DNA from: JAWLFI01 sp964627995
GTDB taxonomy: Bacteria > Bacteroidota > Bacteroidia > Chitinophagales > Saprospiraceae
Direction: 5' to 3'
Length of the DNA: 64,000 nt
Assembly (NCBI GenBank): GCA_964627995.1
Contig: CAZVLN010000004.1
Coordinates: 44,345-108,344, forward strand
Under the pieces are notes generated by a model that saw only the letters and a program-made list of their open reading frames with translations, was not told where the DNA came from and made no database searches. The position numbers and the translations under genes were made by a program. Within the stretch, counting starts at the first letter, position 1, and each line of letters starts with the position of its first letter. Below, piece after piece: positions 8,455 to 16,935 of this stretch.

Positions 8455-9007
8455 GATATAGTCCTTTTTCTATGAGCATTTTTCGCAAATGACTTCTCGC
8501 TTTTACTAAGGCAGACCTGGAGGTAGAAGCTTTTATTCCCAAAAAATCCGCAATCTCATTATGCTGATACCCCTCCATGACGTAAAGATTGAAAATCGTA
8601 CGCATTTTATTGGGCAAAGCCTGAACGCATAGAAGAATATCTTCTTCATTGGATGAATGCTCATTACCCACATGTTGATGGTGCAAAAGAGCCATTTCGT
8701 GAGTGTCTGCCGTTCTGCGCGTTTTATTTCGCCGGTATTGGTCAATAGCTGTATTTACTACAATGCGTCGTATCCAAGTATCTAAACTTCGATTAGGATT
8801 ATAGCTACCAAAATTGTTAAAAACTTTTATGAAAGCTTCGTGGAGTATATCTTTTGCCTGGTCTTTGGTATTACTGTATCGTAAACTAGTCCCAATCATT
8901 TTGGGATAGTAAAATTCATAAATTTCTTTTTGAGCCCATCGTTTTTTGGCTTTACAGCCAGCGATGACATCTGAATTAAGTTGTGATTTTGAAATGGAGA
9001 TATCCAT
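8447..9007 (-). CDS. ECF-type RNA polymerase sigma factor
   Basis: 186 residues. Region 2 is seen in DQAKDILHEAFIKVFNNFGSY and SLDTWIRRIVVNTAIDQYRR. Region 4 is seen in LPNKMRTIFNLYVMEGYQHNEIADFLGI followed by the recognition helix ASTSRSALVKARSHLRKML. There are no extra regions 1 or 3, as expected for group 4 sigma factors. It is the first gene of a two-gene unit with the membrane anti-sigma-like protein (8-bp overlap) and presumably switches on an envelope-related regulon. The target promoters cannot be read from the sequence. Confidence 0.93.
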   Translation of the reverse strand: MDISISKSQLNSDVIAGCKAKKRWAQKEIYEFYYPKMIGTSLRYSNTKDQAKDILHEAFIKVFNNFGSYNPNRSLDTWIRRIVVNTAIDQYRRNKTRRTADTHEMALLHHQHVGNEHSSNEEDILLCVQALPNKMRTIFNLYVMEGYQHNEIADFLGIKASTSRSALVKARSHLRKMLIEKGLYHE

Positions 9008-9091
9008 AAATTTAATTCAACACCGAAATACCTATTTCTGTAAGTATATACGAACTCAATCTATGATGTGCTGCTTGCAGATGTTAAAAAT

Positions 9092-9685
9092 TTAGAATTT
9101 AAGTCTTAGTCCGGCGTTGGCAAAAAACAGATTATTGCTGCTGCTGCTATCTTCCAGTTCCAAAGTATCATTTAATCCAAACATGTATCCCACATCTAAA
9201 AAGAGGAATGCAATATCAATACCGGCACCAACATTGTATCCAAATAGGACGTCTGAAAAATCATCCTTTTGAATTTCAAAGGCATTATCCAACTCTCGAT
9301 TGATCACTAAAGAGGCGTTGGGTCCCGTAAAAAGTCTAAAATTGAGCCAGGATTTACTAGAAGCAAAGCGATATCCTAAGTATACAGGGACACGAAGACG
9401 GTTGACTTCAAAATCGTCGACGGAGACACCTGTTGGCTGGTTGTTTACTTCTGTCTTCATATTTTCTATATGTAAACCCAATTGAAAATACAGTCGATTT
9501 CCGAATTGCAAATCAGCGCCAAACTGATATCCTGTTGCTGAAGAAAAAGAAAAGCCTTCCAGGTCAGAAGGGAATGTGCTTGTATTGATGCCACCCCCAA
9601 TACGCAATTCGGCCTGACTTTGAAGTGTCAAAGACTGTAGCAAGAGTGCAAAAAAAATGAATATAGAATAGATTGTCGTTTTCAT
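9092..9685 (-). CDS. Small outer-membrane beta-barrel (porin-family) protein
   Basis: 197 residues with a signal peptide (MKTTIYSIFIFFALLLQSL, cleaved near LQSQA). The mature part is glycine- and aromatic-rich with alternating strands such as GYQFGADLQFGNRLYFQLGLHIENM, VYLGYRFASS and ADAGLRLKF-like ends; the last residue is F in LRLKF, the typical terminal strand of outer-membrane barrels. Length and pattern fit OmpW/OMP_b-brl proteins common in Bacteroidota. It lies 84 bp upstream of the sigma factor gene on the same strand and might belong to that regulon, but this is only proximity. Confidence 0.75.
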   Translation of the reverse strand: MKTTIYSIFIFFALLLQSLTLQSQAELRIGGGINTSTFPSDLEGFSFSSATGYQFGADLQFGNRLYFQLGLHIENMKTEVNNQPTGVSVDDFEVNRLRVPVYLGYRFASSKSWLNFRLFTGPNASLVINRELDNAFEIQKDDFSDVLFGYNVGAGIDIAFLFLDVGYMFGLNDTLELEDSSSSNNLFFANAGLRLKF

Positions 9686-10284
9686 GTTTCTAGTTTTTTT
9701 TTAATATACAATATTTTGGAATTATTCGCAATTAAGGTTCTTAAAAACCATTCTGCAGTCGAGTGCAATATTGAACACTGTGAAAATTATTCCTAGCGGA
9801 TTGCTCTAAAATAGTAGAACAAATACACGGAGAAGCATATTTTTTTAGTTTAAAACGCCGCAATCGACTTTGGTGTTGCTGATAAATATAAGCTGTAGGT
9901 GATTCCAATACTTAGTGTTTCATTAGCCCCTACAAGCTATATCTTTTTCATTTATCGCGTTTTCTGAGTTTTGGTTTATTTACTTTCCTCGTTTTATATA
10001 CCGAAAGGATCAAAATAAGTCCGGCAGGGATCGCAGTGATAGGGGGCGACACCCATCTGTAGCTGGTCCTTTGGCGAGGATTGGCTGCAAAGACTCCGCA
10101 GCCTTAGGGCAGCTAGGATGGGTGGTGGTCACTACAAACGGAGAGCCCGACCGCGCTCGCGCGGTGCCGGCATAAAAAATATTAGACTATGGATAGGTTT
10201 ATTCATTCAAAAATAAAGTATGGACGCATACAATGTTTAGCTTTGTAGAATTGGGAATTTTCCTGTTTTAACTGAAAAGTGCGG
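9686..10284. other. 599-bp divergent intergenic region
   Basis: Apart from the GC-rich structured island at 10018-10174, this stretch between the barrel gene and the protease gene is AT-rich, with no coding frame or RNA gene that I can recognise. It must hold promoters for both flanking genes. Confidence 0.6.
10018..10174. repeat. GC-rich structured intergenic element (copy 1)
   Basis: A sharply GC-rich island inside AT-rich DNA. It holds perfect inverted repeats: CACCCATC at 10050-10057 with GATGGGTG at 10117-10124, GGCTGC at 10083-10088 with GCAGCC at 10098-10103, and CCGCGC at 10151-10156 with GCGCGG at 10159-10164. The words CACCCATCTG, AGCTGGTC and AGCCCGACC recur in the other islands of this window. 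Confidence 0.6.
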
Positions 10285-10836
10285 ATGGCAGTTTCGATGA
10301 ATCGACTCACTAGATTGGCTTTAATCAGCCTTTTTATATTCTCAGCCTTGGGCTTGTATTTTGCAGACAGGGCCAGGGAGCCTTCCATCGTAGAATTCAT
10401 CGGAGGGCAATGGGCTATGTGGTCACAAATCAGCCTTGGGTTTGCAGTAGGACTGCTGTCGGGGTGGGTGGCCTGGTGGTGGATCAAGCAAGATTTTATG
10501 TCTGATGTTCGCAACAAATATGTGAACTTATTTAAATCTTTTCGCCTTTCGACGGCAGATATTGTGGTGATTTCCTTGTGCGCAGGAATCGGGGAGGAGC
10601 TTTTCTTTCGCGGAGCTATACAATCTTATTTGGGCGTAATATGGACTTCCATATTATTTGTTGCCTTGCACGGATATCTCAATCCTAGAGACTGGGCTAT
10701 GGCTTCATACGGGCTGCTCATGACACTAATCATTGTTGCTCTGGGATATATGACGGAAACAATAGGTATCGTCTCATCAATAGTCGCGCACGTGATGATC
10801 GATTTATATTTGCTTTACCAAATGAGGCGGGCGTAG
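10285..10836 (+). CDS. CPBP-family intramembrane metalloprotease (CAAX protease-like)
   Basis: 183 residues from the ATG at 10285; a GTG lies two codons upstream and another ATG at 10297. Several membrane segments are visible (LALISLFIFSALGLYF, SLGFAVGLLSGWVAWWW and others). Motif 1 GEELFFRG (EExxxR) and motif 2 FVALHG carry the Glu and His residues of the family's membrane-embedded active site, and IVAHVMIDLY supplies the last His. Substrates are unknown. Its stop is 16 bp from the convergent recG stop. Confidence 0.85.
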   Translation: MAVSMNRLTRLALISLFIFSALGLYFADRAREPSIVEFIGGQWAMWSQISLGFAVGLLSGWVAWWWIKQDFMSDVRNKYVNLFKSFRLSTADIVVISLCAGIGEELFFRGAIQSYLGVIWTSILFVALHGYLNPRDWAMASYGLLMTLIIVALGYMTETIGIVSSIVAHVMIDLYLLYQMRRA

Positions 10837-10852
10837 TACGGCCAAATCTCGA

Positions 10853-12973
10853 TTAACTGATAATACTCCAAACCTGAAGACTGCGGCCCTCAGTTTCCAT
10901 ATAACTGGCAATTGGGCGGTGAGCAGATGACATGAGATCCGGGTCTTTTTTCAAAATCAGATTTACAGCTTTACGAGCTAGAGCAACAATATCCTGGTCT
11001 TCACTTATTTTTGCTAGTTTAAGACCCAGGTCACCACTCTGTCGAGTGCCGGCCATCTCCCCGGGACCTCGCAATTCCAAATCTACTTCAGAAATTTTAA
11101 ATCCATCATTGGTGCTGCACATGGTTTCCATGCGTTTTTTTGCATCCTTAGAAAGTGCAAAATCCGTCATAAGTATGCAGTAAGATTTCTCTGCGCCTCT
11201 TCCTACACGACCGCGCAATTGGTGCAATTGAGAAAGCCCAAAACGCTCCGCATTTTCAATCAACATAACTGTAGCGTTTGGAACATTTACACCCACTTCT
11301 ATGACCGTGGTGGCTACCATAATGTGCGTTTTACGAGCTAGAAACTTCTGCATCTCTGCTTCTTTTTCATTTGCTTTCATCTGGCCATGAACCATGCACA
11401 ATTGATATTGGGGCCGGGGAAAATATTCCAGGAGGCGCTCGTAGCCATTCATCAGGTCGCGCAATTGCAGCTTGTTCGATTCCTCTATGAGTGGATATAC
11501 AATATAAATTTGTCGGCCCTGATGAATCTGGTTTCGAATAAATTTATAGGTCTCCATTCGCTGGCCATCTCTGACGTGTATGGTTTTTACCGGCTGTCTG
11601 CCCGGTGGCAATTCATCGATAGAGCTTACATCCAAATCACCATAAAGTGTCATAGCTAGAGTTCGGGGAATGGGCGTAGCTGTCATGACCAGGACATGGG
11701 GGGGGTGATTGGGATTTTTTGCCCATAAAGCGGCTCGCTGTTTGACACCAAAGCGATGCTGTTCATCAGTAATCGCAAGGCCCAAAGTTTTGAACTTGAC
11801 AAAAGGCTGGATTAGTGCATGTGTGCCAATGATGATGTCGATTTCTCCCGCTTCCAACCGCTCCAATATGTCCTGGCGAGCCTGTCCTTTGATTGAGCCC
11901 GACAAAAAGGCAATATCTATATCCATTTCCTTCAGATACTCGCCAACGGAAATGTAATGTTGCCTCGCTAAAATCTCGGTGGGCGCCATAATACAAGCTT
12001 GATACCCATTATCTATTGCAATTAAGGCACTTAAGAGGGCAACGATTGTTTTACCACTCCCTACATCTCCTTGCAGCAGTCGATTCATTTGATATCCGGC
12101 CTTCATATCCCGCCGGATTTCTTTGAGAACTCGCTGTTGAGCGCGAGTGAGTGTAAACGGTAAATGCTTATTGTAAAACTCTAGAAATGCATCTCCAATG
12201 ATTTCAAATTTGGCGCCGCGAATTTTTCGTTTGTGTTTCAGATTTTGCTTCACCATCACCCACTGAGTAAAAAAGAGTTCTTCAAACTTAATCCTCCATC
12301 GGGCCGCATCGAGGTCCGATTGGCTCTCAGGAAAATGTATGTTATGCAAGGCTTTTACGCGGGAAACTAAATTTAGTTTGTTCATCAGGTAGGCGGGCAT
12401 ATTTTCCGCAATACCGGCACTGGCCAAGCCCTCTATCAGACTTTGCATGACTCTGCGCCTGGTTTTCACGGTTAAGCCTTTTCTATTGAGTAACTCTGTA
12501 CTTTCATAAACGGGGGCAAAAGGATGGGCTGCCTTAAGTTGATTGGGGTCGTACGGGGTCATTTCCGGATGTGGAAAATTCAGCTTTTGCTGAAATCGCT
12601 GCACCGTTCCATATGCTATATATTCCTTTCCGACTTTAAGGCTAGACTTTACCCAGTCTACGCCCCTAAACCAAACCAATTCAATAGCACCAGTGTCATC
12701 TTCGAGGTGAGATAACAACCTGCGTTTCCTTCCCTGCCCCATGACAGTAAATGGACCCAAACGACCGCGAATTTGGACCGGGAGGTCTGTGGATTCAATT
12801 GACCCAATAGATGAGATTTTGGTCCGGTCTTCATATCGAAAAGGAAAATCGTACAATAGGTCTCCAAAAGTGGTAAACCCGCGTTCTTTTTTTAGTAGCT
12901 CAGCTTTTGCCGGCCCTACACCCTTTAGATAGGTGAGTGGTTTATCCAGGTATGAATTAAAATAAGAACTCAT
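10853..12973 (-). CDS. recG: ATP-dependent DNA helicase RecG
   Basis: 706 residues, full length. An N-terminal helix-hairpin region (LTYLKGVGPAKAELLKK) leads to an OB-fold wedge domain (about 60-160, VQIRGRLGPF). The helicase core then shows QRVLKEI, Walker A GDVGSGKT, Walker B DEQHRFG, motif III VMTATPIPRTLAM, and the C-terminal half with TTVIEVGVNVPNA and QLRGRVGRG. RecG reverses stalled replication forks and branch-migrates Holliday junctions. It is transcribed alone on the minus strand, divergent from rbfA. Confidence 0.97.
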   Translation of the reverse strand: MSSYFNSYLDKPLTYLKGVGPAKAELLKKERGFTTFGDLLYDFPFRYEDRTKISSIGSIESTDLPVQIRGRLGPFTVMGQGRKRRLLSHLEDDTGAIELVWFRGVDWVKSSLKVGKEYIAYGTVQRFQQKLNFPHPEMTPYDPNQLKAAHPFAPVYESTELLNRKGLTVKTRRRVMQSLIEGLASAGIAENMPAYLMNKLNLVSRVKALHNIHFPESQSDLDAARWRIKFEELFFTQWVMVKQNLKHKRKIRGAKFEIIGDAFLEFYNKHLPFTLTRAQQRVLKEIRRDMKAGYQMNRLLQGDVGSGKTIVALLSALIAIDNGYQACIMAPTEILARQHYISVGEYLKEMDIDIAFLSGSIKGQARQDILERLEAGEIDIIIGTHALIQPFVKFKTLGLAITDEQHRFGVKQRAALWAKNPNHPPHVLVMTATPIPRTLAMTLYGDLDVSSIDELPPGRQPVKTIHVRDGQRMETYKFIRNQIHQGRQIYIVYPLIEESNKLQLRDLMNGYERLLEYFPRPQYQLCMVHGQMKANEKEAEMQKFLARKTHIMVATTVIEVGVNVPNATVMLIENAERFGLSQLHQLRGRVGRGAEKSYCILMTDFALSKDAKKRMETMCSTNDGFKISEVDLELRGPGEMAGTRQSGDLGLKLAKISEDQDIVALARKAVNLILKKDPDLMSSAHRPIASYMETEGRSLQVWSIIS

Positions 12974-13194
12974 GGAACAAATATCTCAAATTTTCGCGGG
13001 AGATAGGAAACTCAAATCCGAATTTACAACCACTTTAATCCGCCTTTGTTATTTTTATGCTTTAATTTGTGAAATAACAACACTAGTTGGGTCTTAAGGA
13101 TAACTTTTAAGGCCAGGCAAGACAATAAATACCCGATAAAATCTTCTTTTAGTAGCTTGAAAGAGGTTTGATCATTCAATAAAAGATTAAGATA

Positions 13195-13572
13195 ATGGAG
13201 AGCATCAGACAAAAACAAGTGGCGGAAACAGTAAAGCGACATTTTAGCTTTGTACTGCAACAAGAGGCGAGTTATATGACGAGTGAGGCAGCACTTATTA
13301 CTGTTACTAATGTCATGATGACGCCCGACTTGAGTATTGCTAAAATATACCTCAGTATTTTCAATACTGATAATAAGCAGGAAACTTTATTGGAGTTACA
13401 GGATAATATGCCTCGCTTACGGCAGGCCTTAGGTGCGCGCTTGAAAAATCATGTGCGGCGCATTCCTGAATTAGACTTATTTATTGACGATACTCTGGAT
13501 GAAATGTATCGGTTGAATGAACTTTTCGATAAACTAGAGGCGGAAAATCAAATGGGTACAGAGGAAGAATAA
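13195..13572 (+). CDS. rbfA: Ribosome-binding factor A
   Basis: 125 residues, usual length. The KH-type fold is recognisable from the N-terminal RQKQVAETVKRHFSFVLQQE, then VTNVMMTPDLSIAKIYLSIF and the C-terminal HVRRIPELDLFIDDTLDEMYRLNELFDKL, which match the RbfA pattern (VxxPELxFxxDxSxxxxxxI). RbfA helps mature the 16S rRNA 5-prime end in the small subunit. It stands alone here and converges on the metal-permease fusion gene. Confidence 0.93.
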   Translation: MESIRQKQVAETVKRHFSFVLQQEASYMTSEAALITVTNVMMTPDLSIAKIYLSIFNTDNKQETLLELQDNMPRLRQALGARLKNHVRRIPELDLFIDDTLDEMYRLNELFDKLEAENQMGTEEE

Positions 13573-13624
13573 ATTGCGCGTCTACAAATACGCACCCTCC
13601 TGGCAAATCCTCTTATCATTCCTT

Positions 13625-13648
13625 TTGAGCTGAGGTTTTTCGCCTCAA
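13625..13648. terminator. Possible weak terminator between convergent genes
   Basis: TTGAG (13625-13629) pairs with CTCAA (13644-13648), or TGAGG (13631-13635) with CCTCA (13643-13647), across a T-rich loop, followed by a T-rich stretch. It lies between the convergent rbfA and metal-permease genes. The stem is short. Confidence 0.3.
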
Positions 13649-13686
13649 CTTTTGCTTATTATTAATTCCACAAAAAAATTCTGATT

Positions 13687-14952
13687 CTACTTTCTACTTC
13701 CTTTCGGAGGTATAGGTGAACCGTGTGGATCACTATCCGGAGAGCCGAGGAGTTCATCCACCTCGTCCAAAAGCTCGTCTGATAAAAAATGCTCGTAATT
13801 TTCAGCTTCTTCATGGATTTGGTCGGGATCCAGATGAAGTTTGTTGACCAGGTATGTTTCCCACAAGCGATGTGCACGAATGAGTTTCAAGGCCATAATT
13901 TCTCCCGTCTGATTAAGCTTTAAATATGGCTGCTCAGACGAAATAACTCCCTTTCTTTTTAGACTTTGAATATAGGATCGAACCTTTTTATTTGACAAGT
14001 TTAATTTTTCCGCAACATCGATAGGCGTTGGGTGAGACTCTGCATTCCTAAAAATATATTTAATGATATCTTCCTTATAAATCCGCTGATTGAGCCGAAT
14101 ACGTCTCAAATATTTATATAAAAGTCCCTTTCTAAGCGCAAAGATGGCTGAAAAAACATACATTATAGTGGCTACTAGTACCATGACGGGTCCCGGAGGA
14201 CTATCGAGCAGGATGGCAAAGCCCAGCCCAACAACTGTTGAAAGGACACCAAAAAGAGCGGACAAAAACAATACATAGTGAAGGCGATCCGTCCAAAGTA
14301 AGGCAGTTGAAGCCGGAGTAATAAGTAAGGCCACGACCAAAATCACCCCTACCGTTTGCAGTGCAGATACTACAGTAAAGGACAGCAATATCATGATCAT
14401 ATAATGGATAAAGGTTACAGGCACGCCCATTGCAGCTGCAATCATGGGTTGGAAAGTGCTGATAAACAAGGGTCTGTAAAATACAGCTACCATAAAGATG
14501 ACGTAAGCCGAAATGGCAAGGGTGAGCCATAAATCCTCATCGGAAACCCCCAGCACATTGCCGAATAGAAAATCCTTTAGATCCAGATGTACACCTTCAG
14601 ATTGTGATAACCAGGATATACCAATTACACCTATGGAAAACATGGCTGTAAACACAATTCCAATGGCAGCATCACCTTTCGTTTTCACCCGATGTTCAGC
14701 CCAGGTAATACCCAGCGCGGTGATAATACCGGCCACAACAGCACCTAGAAAAAAACCGCCCGCATTATACCCAAAGATCAGAAAAGCAAAAACAACGCCC
14801 GGTAAAATAGAATGCGATAAGGCATCACCAATCATAGACATTCGCCGCAGCACGATAAATACACCGAGTACGCCACAACTCAATCCGACCAGGCAAGAAG
14901 CCGTTAGAGCACGAAACACCCAGGGCGTCGACAAATAGCTATAAAAATCCAT
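13687..14952 (-). CDS. Metal ABC transporter permease (ABC-3 family) fused to a DtxR/MntR-type metalloregulator
   Basis: 421 residues. Residues 1-280 form a ZnuB/MntB-type permease with about eight or nine membrane segments and the family motif GDALSHSILPGVVFAF. From about 290 a DtxR-like module follows. Its winged helix (PTPIDVAEKLNLSNKKVRSYIQSLKRKGVI) is followed by a dimerisation domain with RAHRLWETYLVNKLHLDPDQIHEEAENYEH. The His, Glu and Glu-His positions that bind Mn/Fe in MntR/DtxR are present, and the PHGSPIP tail is typical of that family. No ATPase or binding-protein gene is adjacent in this window. The transported metal (Mn, Fe or Zn) cannot be decided. Confidence 0.9.
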   Translation of the reverse strand: MDFYSYLSTPWVFRALTASCLVGLSCGVLGVFIVLRRMSMIGDALSHSILPGVVFAFLIFGYNAGGFFLGAVVAGIITALGITWAEHRVKTKGDAAIGIVFTAMFSIGVIGISWLSQSEGVHLDLKDFLFGNVLGVSDEDLWLTLAISAYVIFMVAVFYRPLFISTFQPMIAAAMGVPVTFIHYMIMILLSFTVVSALQTVGVILVVALLITPASTALLWTDRLHYVLFLSALFGVLSTVVGLGFAILLDSPPGPVMVLVATIMYVFSAIFALRKGLLYKYLRRIRLNQRIYKEDIIKYIFRNAESHPTPIDVAEKLNLSNKKVRSYIQSLKRKGVISSEQPYLKLNQTGEIMALKLIRAHRLWETYLVNKLHLDPDQIHEEAENYEHFLSDELLDEVDELLGSPDSDPHGSPIPPKGSRK

Positions 14953-15030
14953 CTCTACTCAAGTTTAGACAAAGCTAAAAATAAATTTCATGAATACACA
15001 AAGCAAGACTTTAGGAGTGATTTTTATTTT

Positions 15031-15150
15031 CTGGGGCTGCCCCCATCGATGGAATACATCTCGGGGTCGGGCTATGCAGGGGTTCCGTCCCCGATATCGC
15101 AAAGCGATTATCGGGACCCGCAGTTTCACTTGCGGCCCTTACTATCCCTC
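15031..15150. repeat. GC-rich structured intergenic element (copy 2)
   Basis: A T-rich tract, then GGGGCTGCCCC, the anchor CGGGCTATGC (15067-15076), a hairpin CCCGATATCGC (15090-15100) with GCGATTATCGGG (15104-15115), a hairpin CCGCA (15118-15122) with TGCGG (15131-15135), and the end word TTACTATCCCTC (15139-15150). The same order of anchors is found in the copy at the right edge of the window, while the hairpin sequences differ. Confidence 0.65.
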
Positions 15151-15183
15151 AGCCAAAAAGCCTTTAATTTGATACAAATAGAA

Positions 15184-15798
15184 TTAAAGAATATATTCCA
15201 GGCGCAAATTTATGGAATACGGGAATAGCGGATTCAGCTCATCGGGTTGGAAAGCAGGAGCTACGGCTTGAATAGATCGGGTATACCTCACATTAAGCGC
15301 CCAGTTTCGATGCCATTGAAAACGGAGTCCACCCAATAGACTTATATCATTTGAACTCACCTGCTCAGCGGCAGCTTCTTCAAAACCTATAGCTTGACTC
15401 CGAATCAGGCGGCCGAAGGAGGCTCCCGCATAAAGTCCTAATTTGCCATAGCTCATACCATCTTCAGATTCTTGAATCCAATCTTTTATCATAAAGGAAA
15501 CTGGAATTTCGATATAGTCTAAGTCAAAACCCGTTCGTTCGATAAAAGACCTGTCAATTAAGCTCGAGCGACTGCCGCGCTGGGAGTAAAGCAAATCCAC
15601 ATATAAATCAAACCGTTTATTTAAAAACACAATGGCCTGCAAGCCCCCTGAAAAGCCTACCTTGTCGTATCCGGCATTGCCTTCGCCCTGCACCTGTGAT
15701 AAGCTTGGGCCTAGAACCACGGCTGCTCCAAAGCGTTGTGAAAATAGAGCGCTACTGCAGCTAAGCATGCAAAAAAGAATAATTATAGTATTGCGCAT
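15184..15798 (-). CDS. Outer-membrane beta-barrel (porin-family) protein
   Basis: 204 residues. The signal peptide MRNTIIILFCMLSCSSALFSQ is followed by a PorT/OMP_b-brl_2-like barrel: VVLGPSLSQVQGEGNAGYDKVGFSGGLQ near the start, YVDLLYSQRGSRS, YIEIPVSFMIKD (a very common strand in this family), LGLYAGASFGRLI and a terminal YSINLRLEYIL. Such proteins are frequent single-gene units in Bacteroidota; the role is unknown. A resemblance to PorT exists only at fold level, so I do not name it. Confidence 0.8.
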   Translation of the reverse strand: MRNTIIILFCMLSCSSALFSQRFGAAVVLGPSLSQVQGEGNAGYDKVGFSGGLQAIVFLNKRFDLYVDLLYSQRGSRSSLIDRSFIERTGFDLDYIEIPVSFMIKDWIQESEDGMSYGKLGLYAGASFGRLIRSQAIGFEEAAAEQVSSNDISLLGGLRFQWHRNWALNVRYTRSIQAVAPAFQPDELNPLFPYSINLRLEYIL

Positions 15799-15897
15799 AG
15801 TGTTGATTGATATATATTAAACTTAAGGAGTCGTGAAATAATTTCATAACAAAGAAAAGGAAATAATTTTTCTACTTTTGATAAAAACAGTGATCAG

Positions 15898-16161
15898 GTG
15901 AATCCAACGAGACATACCTTAAAAAAAATAGAGCAGTTGTTTGAAGAAGCGGGCTATGAAATTATTTACGAAAGAGGCCATTTTACATCCGGATATTGCC
16001 TGGTAGAACATCAGAGAAAATTAGTTATCAATAAATTTTATGATGTAGAAGGTCGTATTCAAGCCTTTATAGACCTCCTAGATGAAGTGAAAATTGATCC
16101 TGATAAACTTAGTCCCAAAACAACTAAGATCTTTAAGGAGTTATATAAACTAAAGAATTAA
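15898..16161 (+). CDS. Conserved small hypothetical protein
   Basis: 87 residues with a GTG start at 15898. A TACTTTTG box (15873-15880) matching TAnnTTTG lies just upstream and supports this start. The protein is charged and soluble; the pattern FEEAGYEIIYERGHFTSGYCLVEHQRKLVINKFYDVEGRI looks like a compact alpha/beta fold that I remember as conserved in Bacteroidota without a known role. It stops one base before the TTG start of the PhnP-like hydrolase gene, which argues for translational coupling. Confidence 0.7.
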   Translation: MNPTRHTLKKIEQLFEEAGYEIIYERGHFTSGYCLVEHQRKLVINKFYDVEGRIQAFIDLLDEVKIDPDKLSPKTTKIFKELYKLKN

Positions 16162-16162
16162 T

Positions 16163-16924
16163 TTGAAAGTCACTTTTTTAGGAACTGGAACTTCTCAAGG
16201 CGTACCTGTCATTGGATGTGACTGTGCAGTATGTTTATCAAAGGACGAGAAAGACAATCGTCTACGCTCTTCCATCATGTTTGAAAAAGAAGGGTATGGC
16301 TTATTAGTTGATACAGGGCCAGACTTTAGATATCAAATGTTGAGGGCCCAAATATCACGAATCGACGCCGTTTTGATGACTCATTTTCACAATGATCATA
16401 TTGCAGGGCTGGATGATATTCGCCCCTTCAATTTCCGTCAGGGAGCCTCTATTGATGTCTTTGCTGATGAATTGACACACAAAGCTTTAGAGCATAAATA
16501 CGATTATGTTTTTGATAGCGAACCTTATCCGGGAGCTCCAAAGGTCAATTTGCATCATCATAACTTTGAACCTTTCTCCTTAGGCCCTTTTGAAATTTCA
16601 CCCTTCAAAATTTACCACGGAAAATTACCCATTACAGCCTACCGGGTTGATGATGTTTTGTATATGACGGATGTCAAGACAATTCCTGAAGAAGCTTACC
16701 GTTTATTTGATGATGCAGACATTTTAATAATTAATGCCCTTCGGAGAGAAGAGCATCACTCACATTTGAATTTGTCTGAAGCGCTTGATGAATCTGAGCG
16801 AATTGGAGCGAAGAAAACATACTTTATGCATATTTCTCATTATTTGGGACTTCATGATGAGGTTAAAAAAGAATTGCCGCCTGAGGTTGATCTTGCCTAC
16901 GACACCCTTTCCATAGAGATATAG
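16163..16924 (+). CDS. PhnP-like metallo-beta-lactamase-fold hydrolase
   Basis: 253 residues with a TTG start at 16163. The N-terminus TFLGTGTSQGVPVIGCDCAVC, the zinc motif THFHNDHIAGLDD and the later H in FKIYHGKLPITAYRVD follow the PhnP/YycJ branch of the MBL fold. CDCAVC resembles the zinc-binding Cys cluster of PhnP. PhnP hydrolyses cyclic ribose phosphates in phosphonate breakdown, but no phn gene is nearby, so the substrate here is open; a housekeeping phosphodiesterase role is more likely. It is coupled to the small upstream gene and followed after 11 bp by the YyaL-type gene. Confidence 0.85.
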   Translation: MKVTFLGTGTSQGVPVIGCDCAVCLSKDEKDNRLRSSIMFEKEGYGLLVDTGPDFRYQMLRAQISRIDAVLMTHFHNDHIAGLDDIRPFNFRQGASIDVFADELTHKALEHKYDYVFDSEPYPGAPKVNLHHHNFEPFSLGPFEISPFKIYHGKLPITAYRVDDVLYMTDVKTIPEEAYRLFDDADILIINALRREEHHSHLNLSEALDESERIGAKKTYFMHISHYLGLHDEVKKELPPEVDLAYDTLSIEI

Positions 16925-16935
16925 ACTAAGATGAC

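Noticed and set aside
13024..13263. Minus-strand frame of 79 codons between recG and rbfA
   Set aside because: It overlaps the start of rbfA antisense and has no recognisable motif; the region more likely holds the two divergent promoters.
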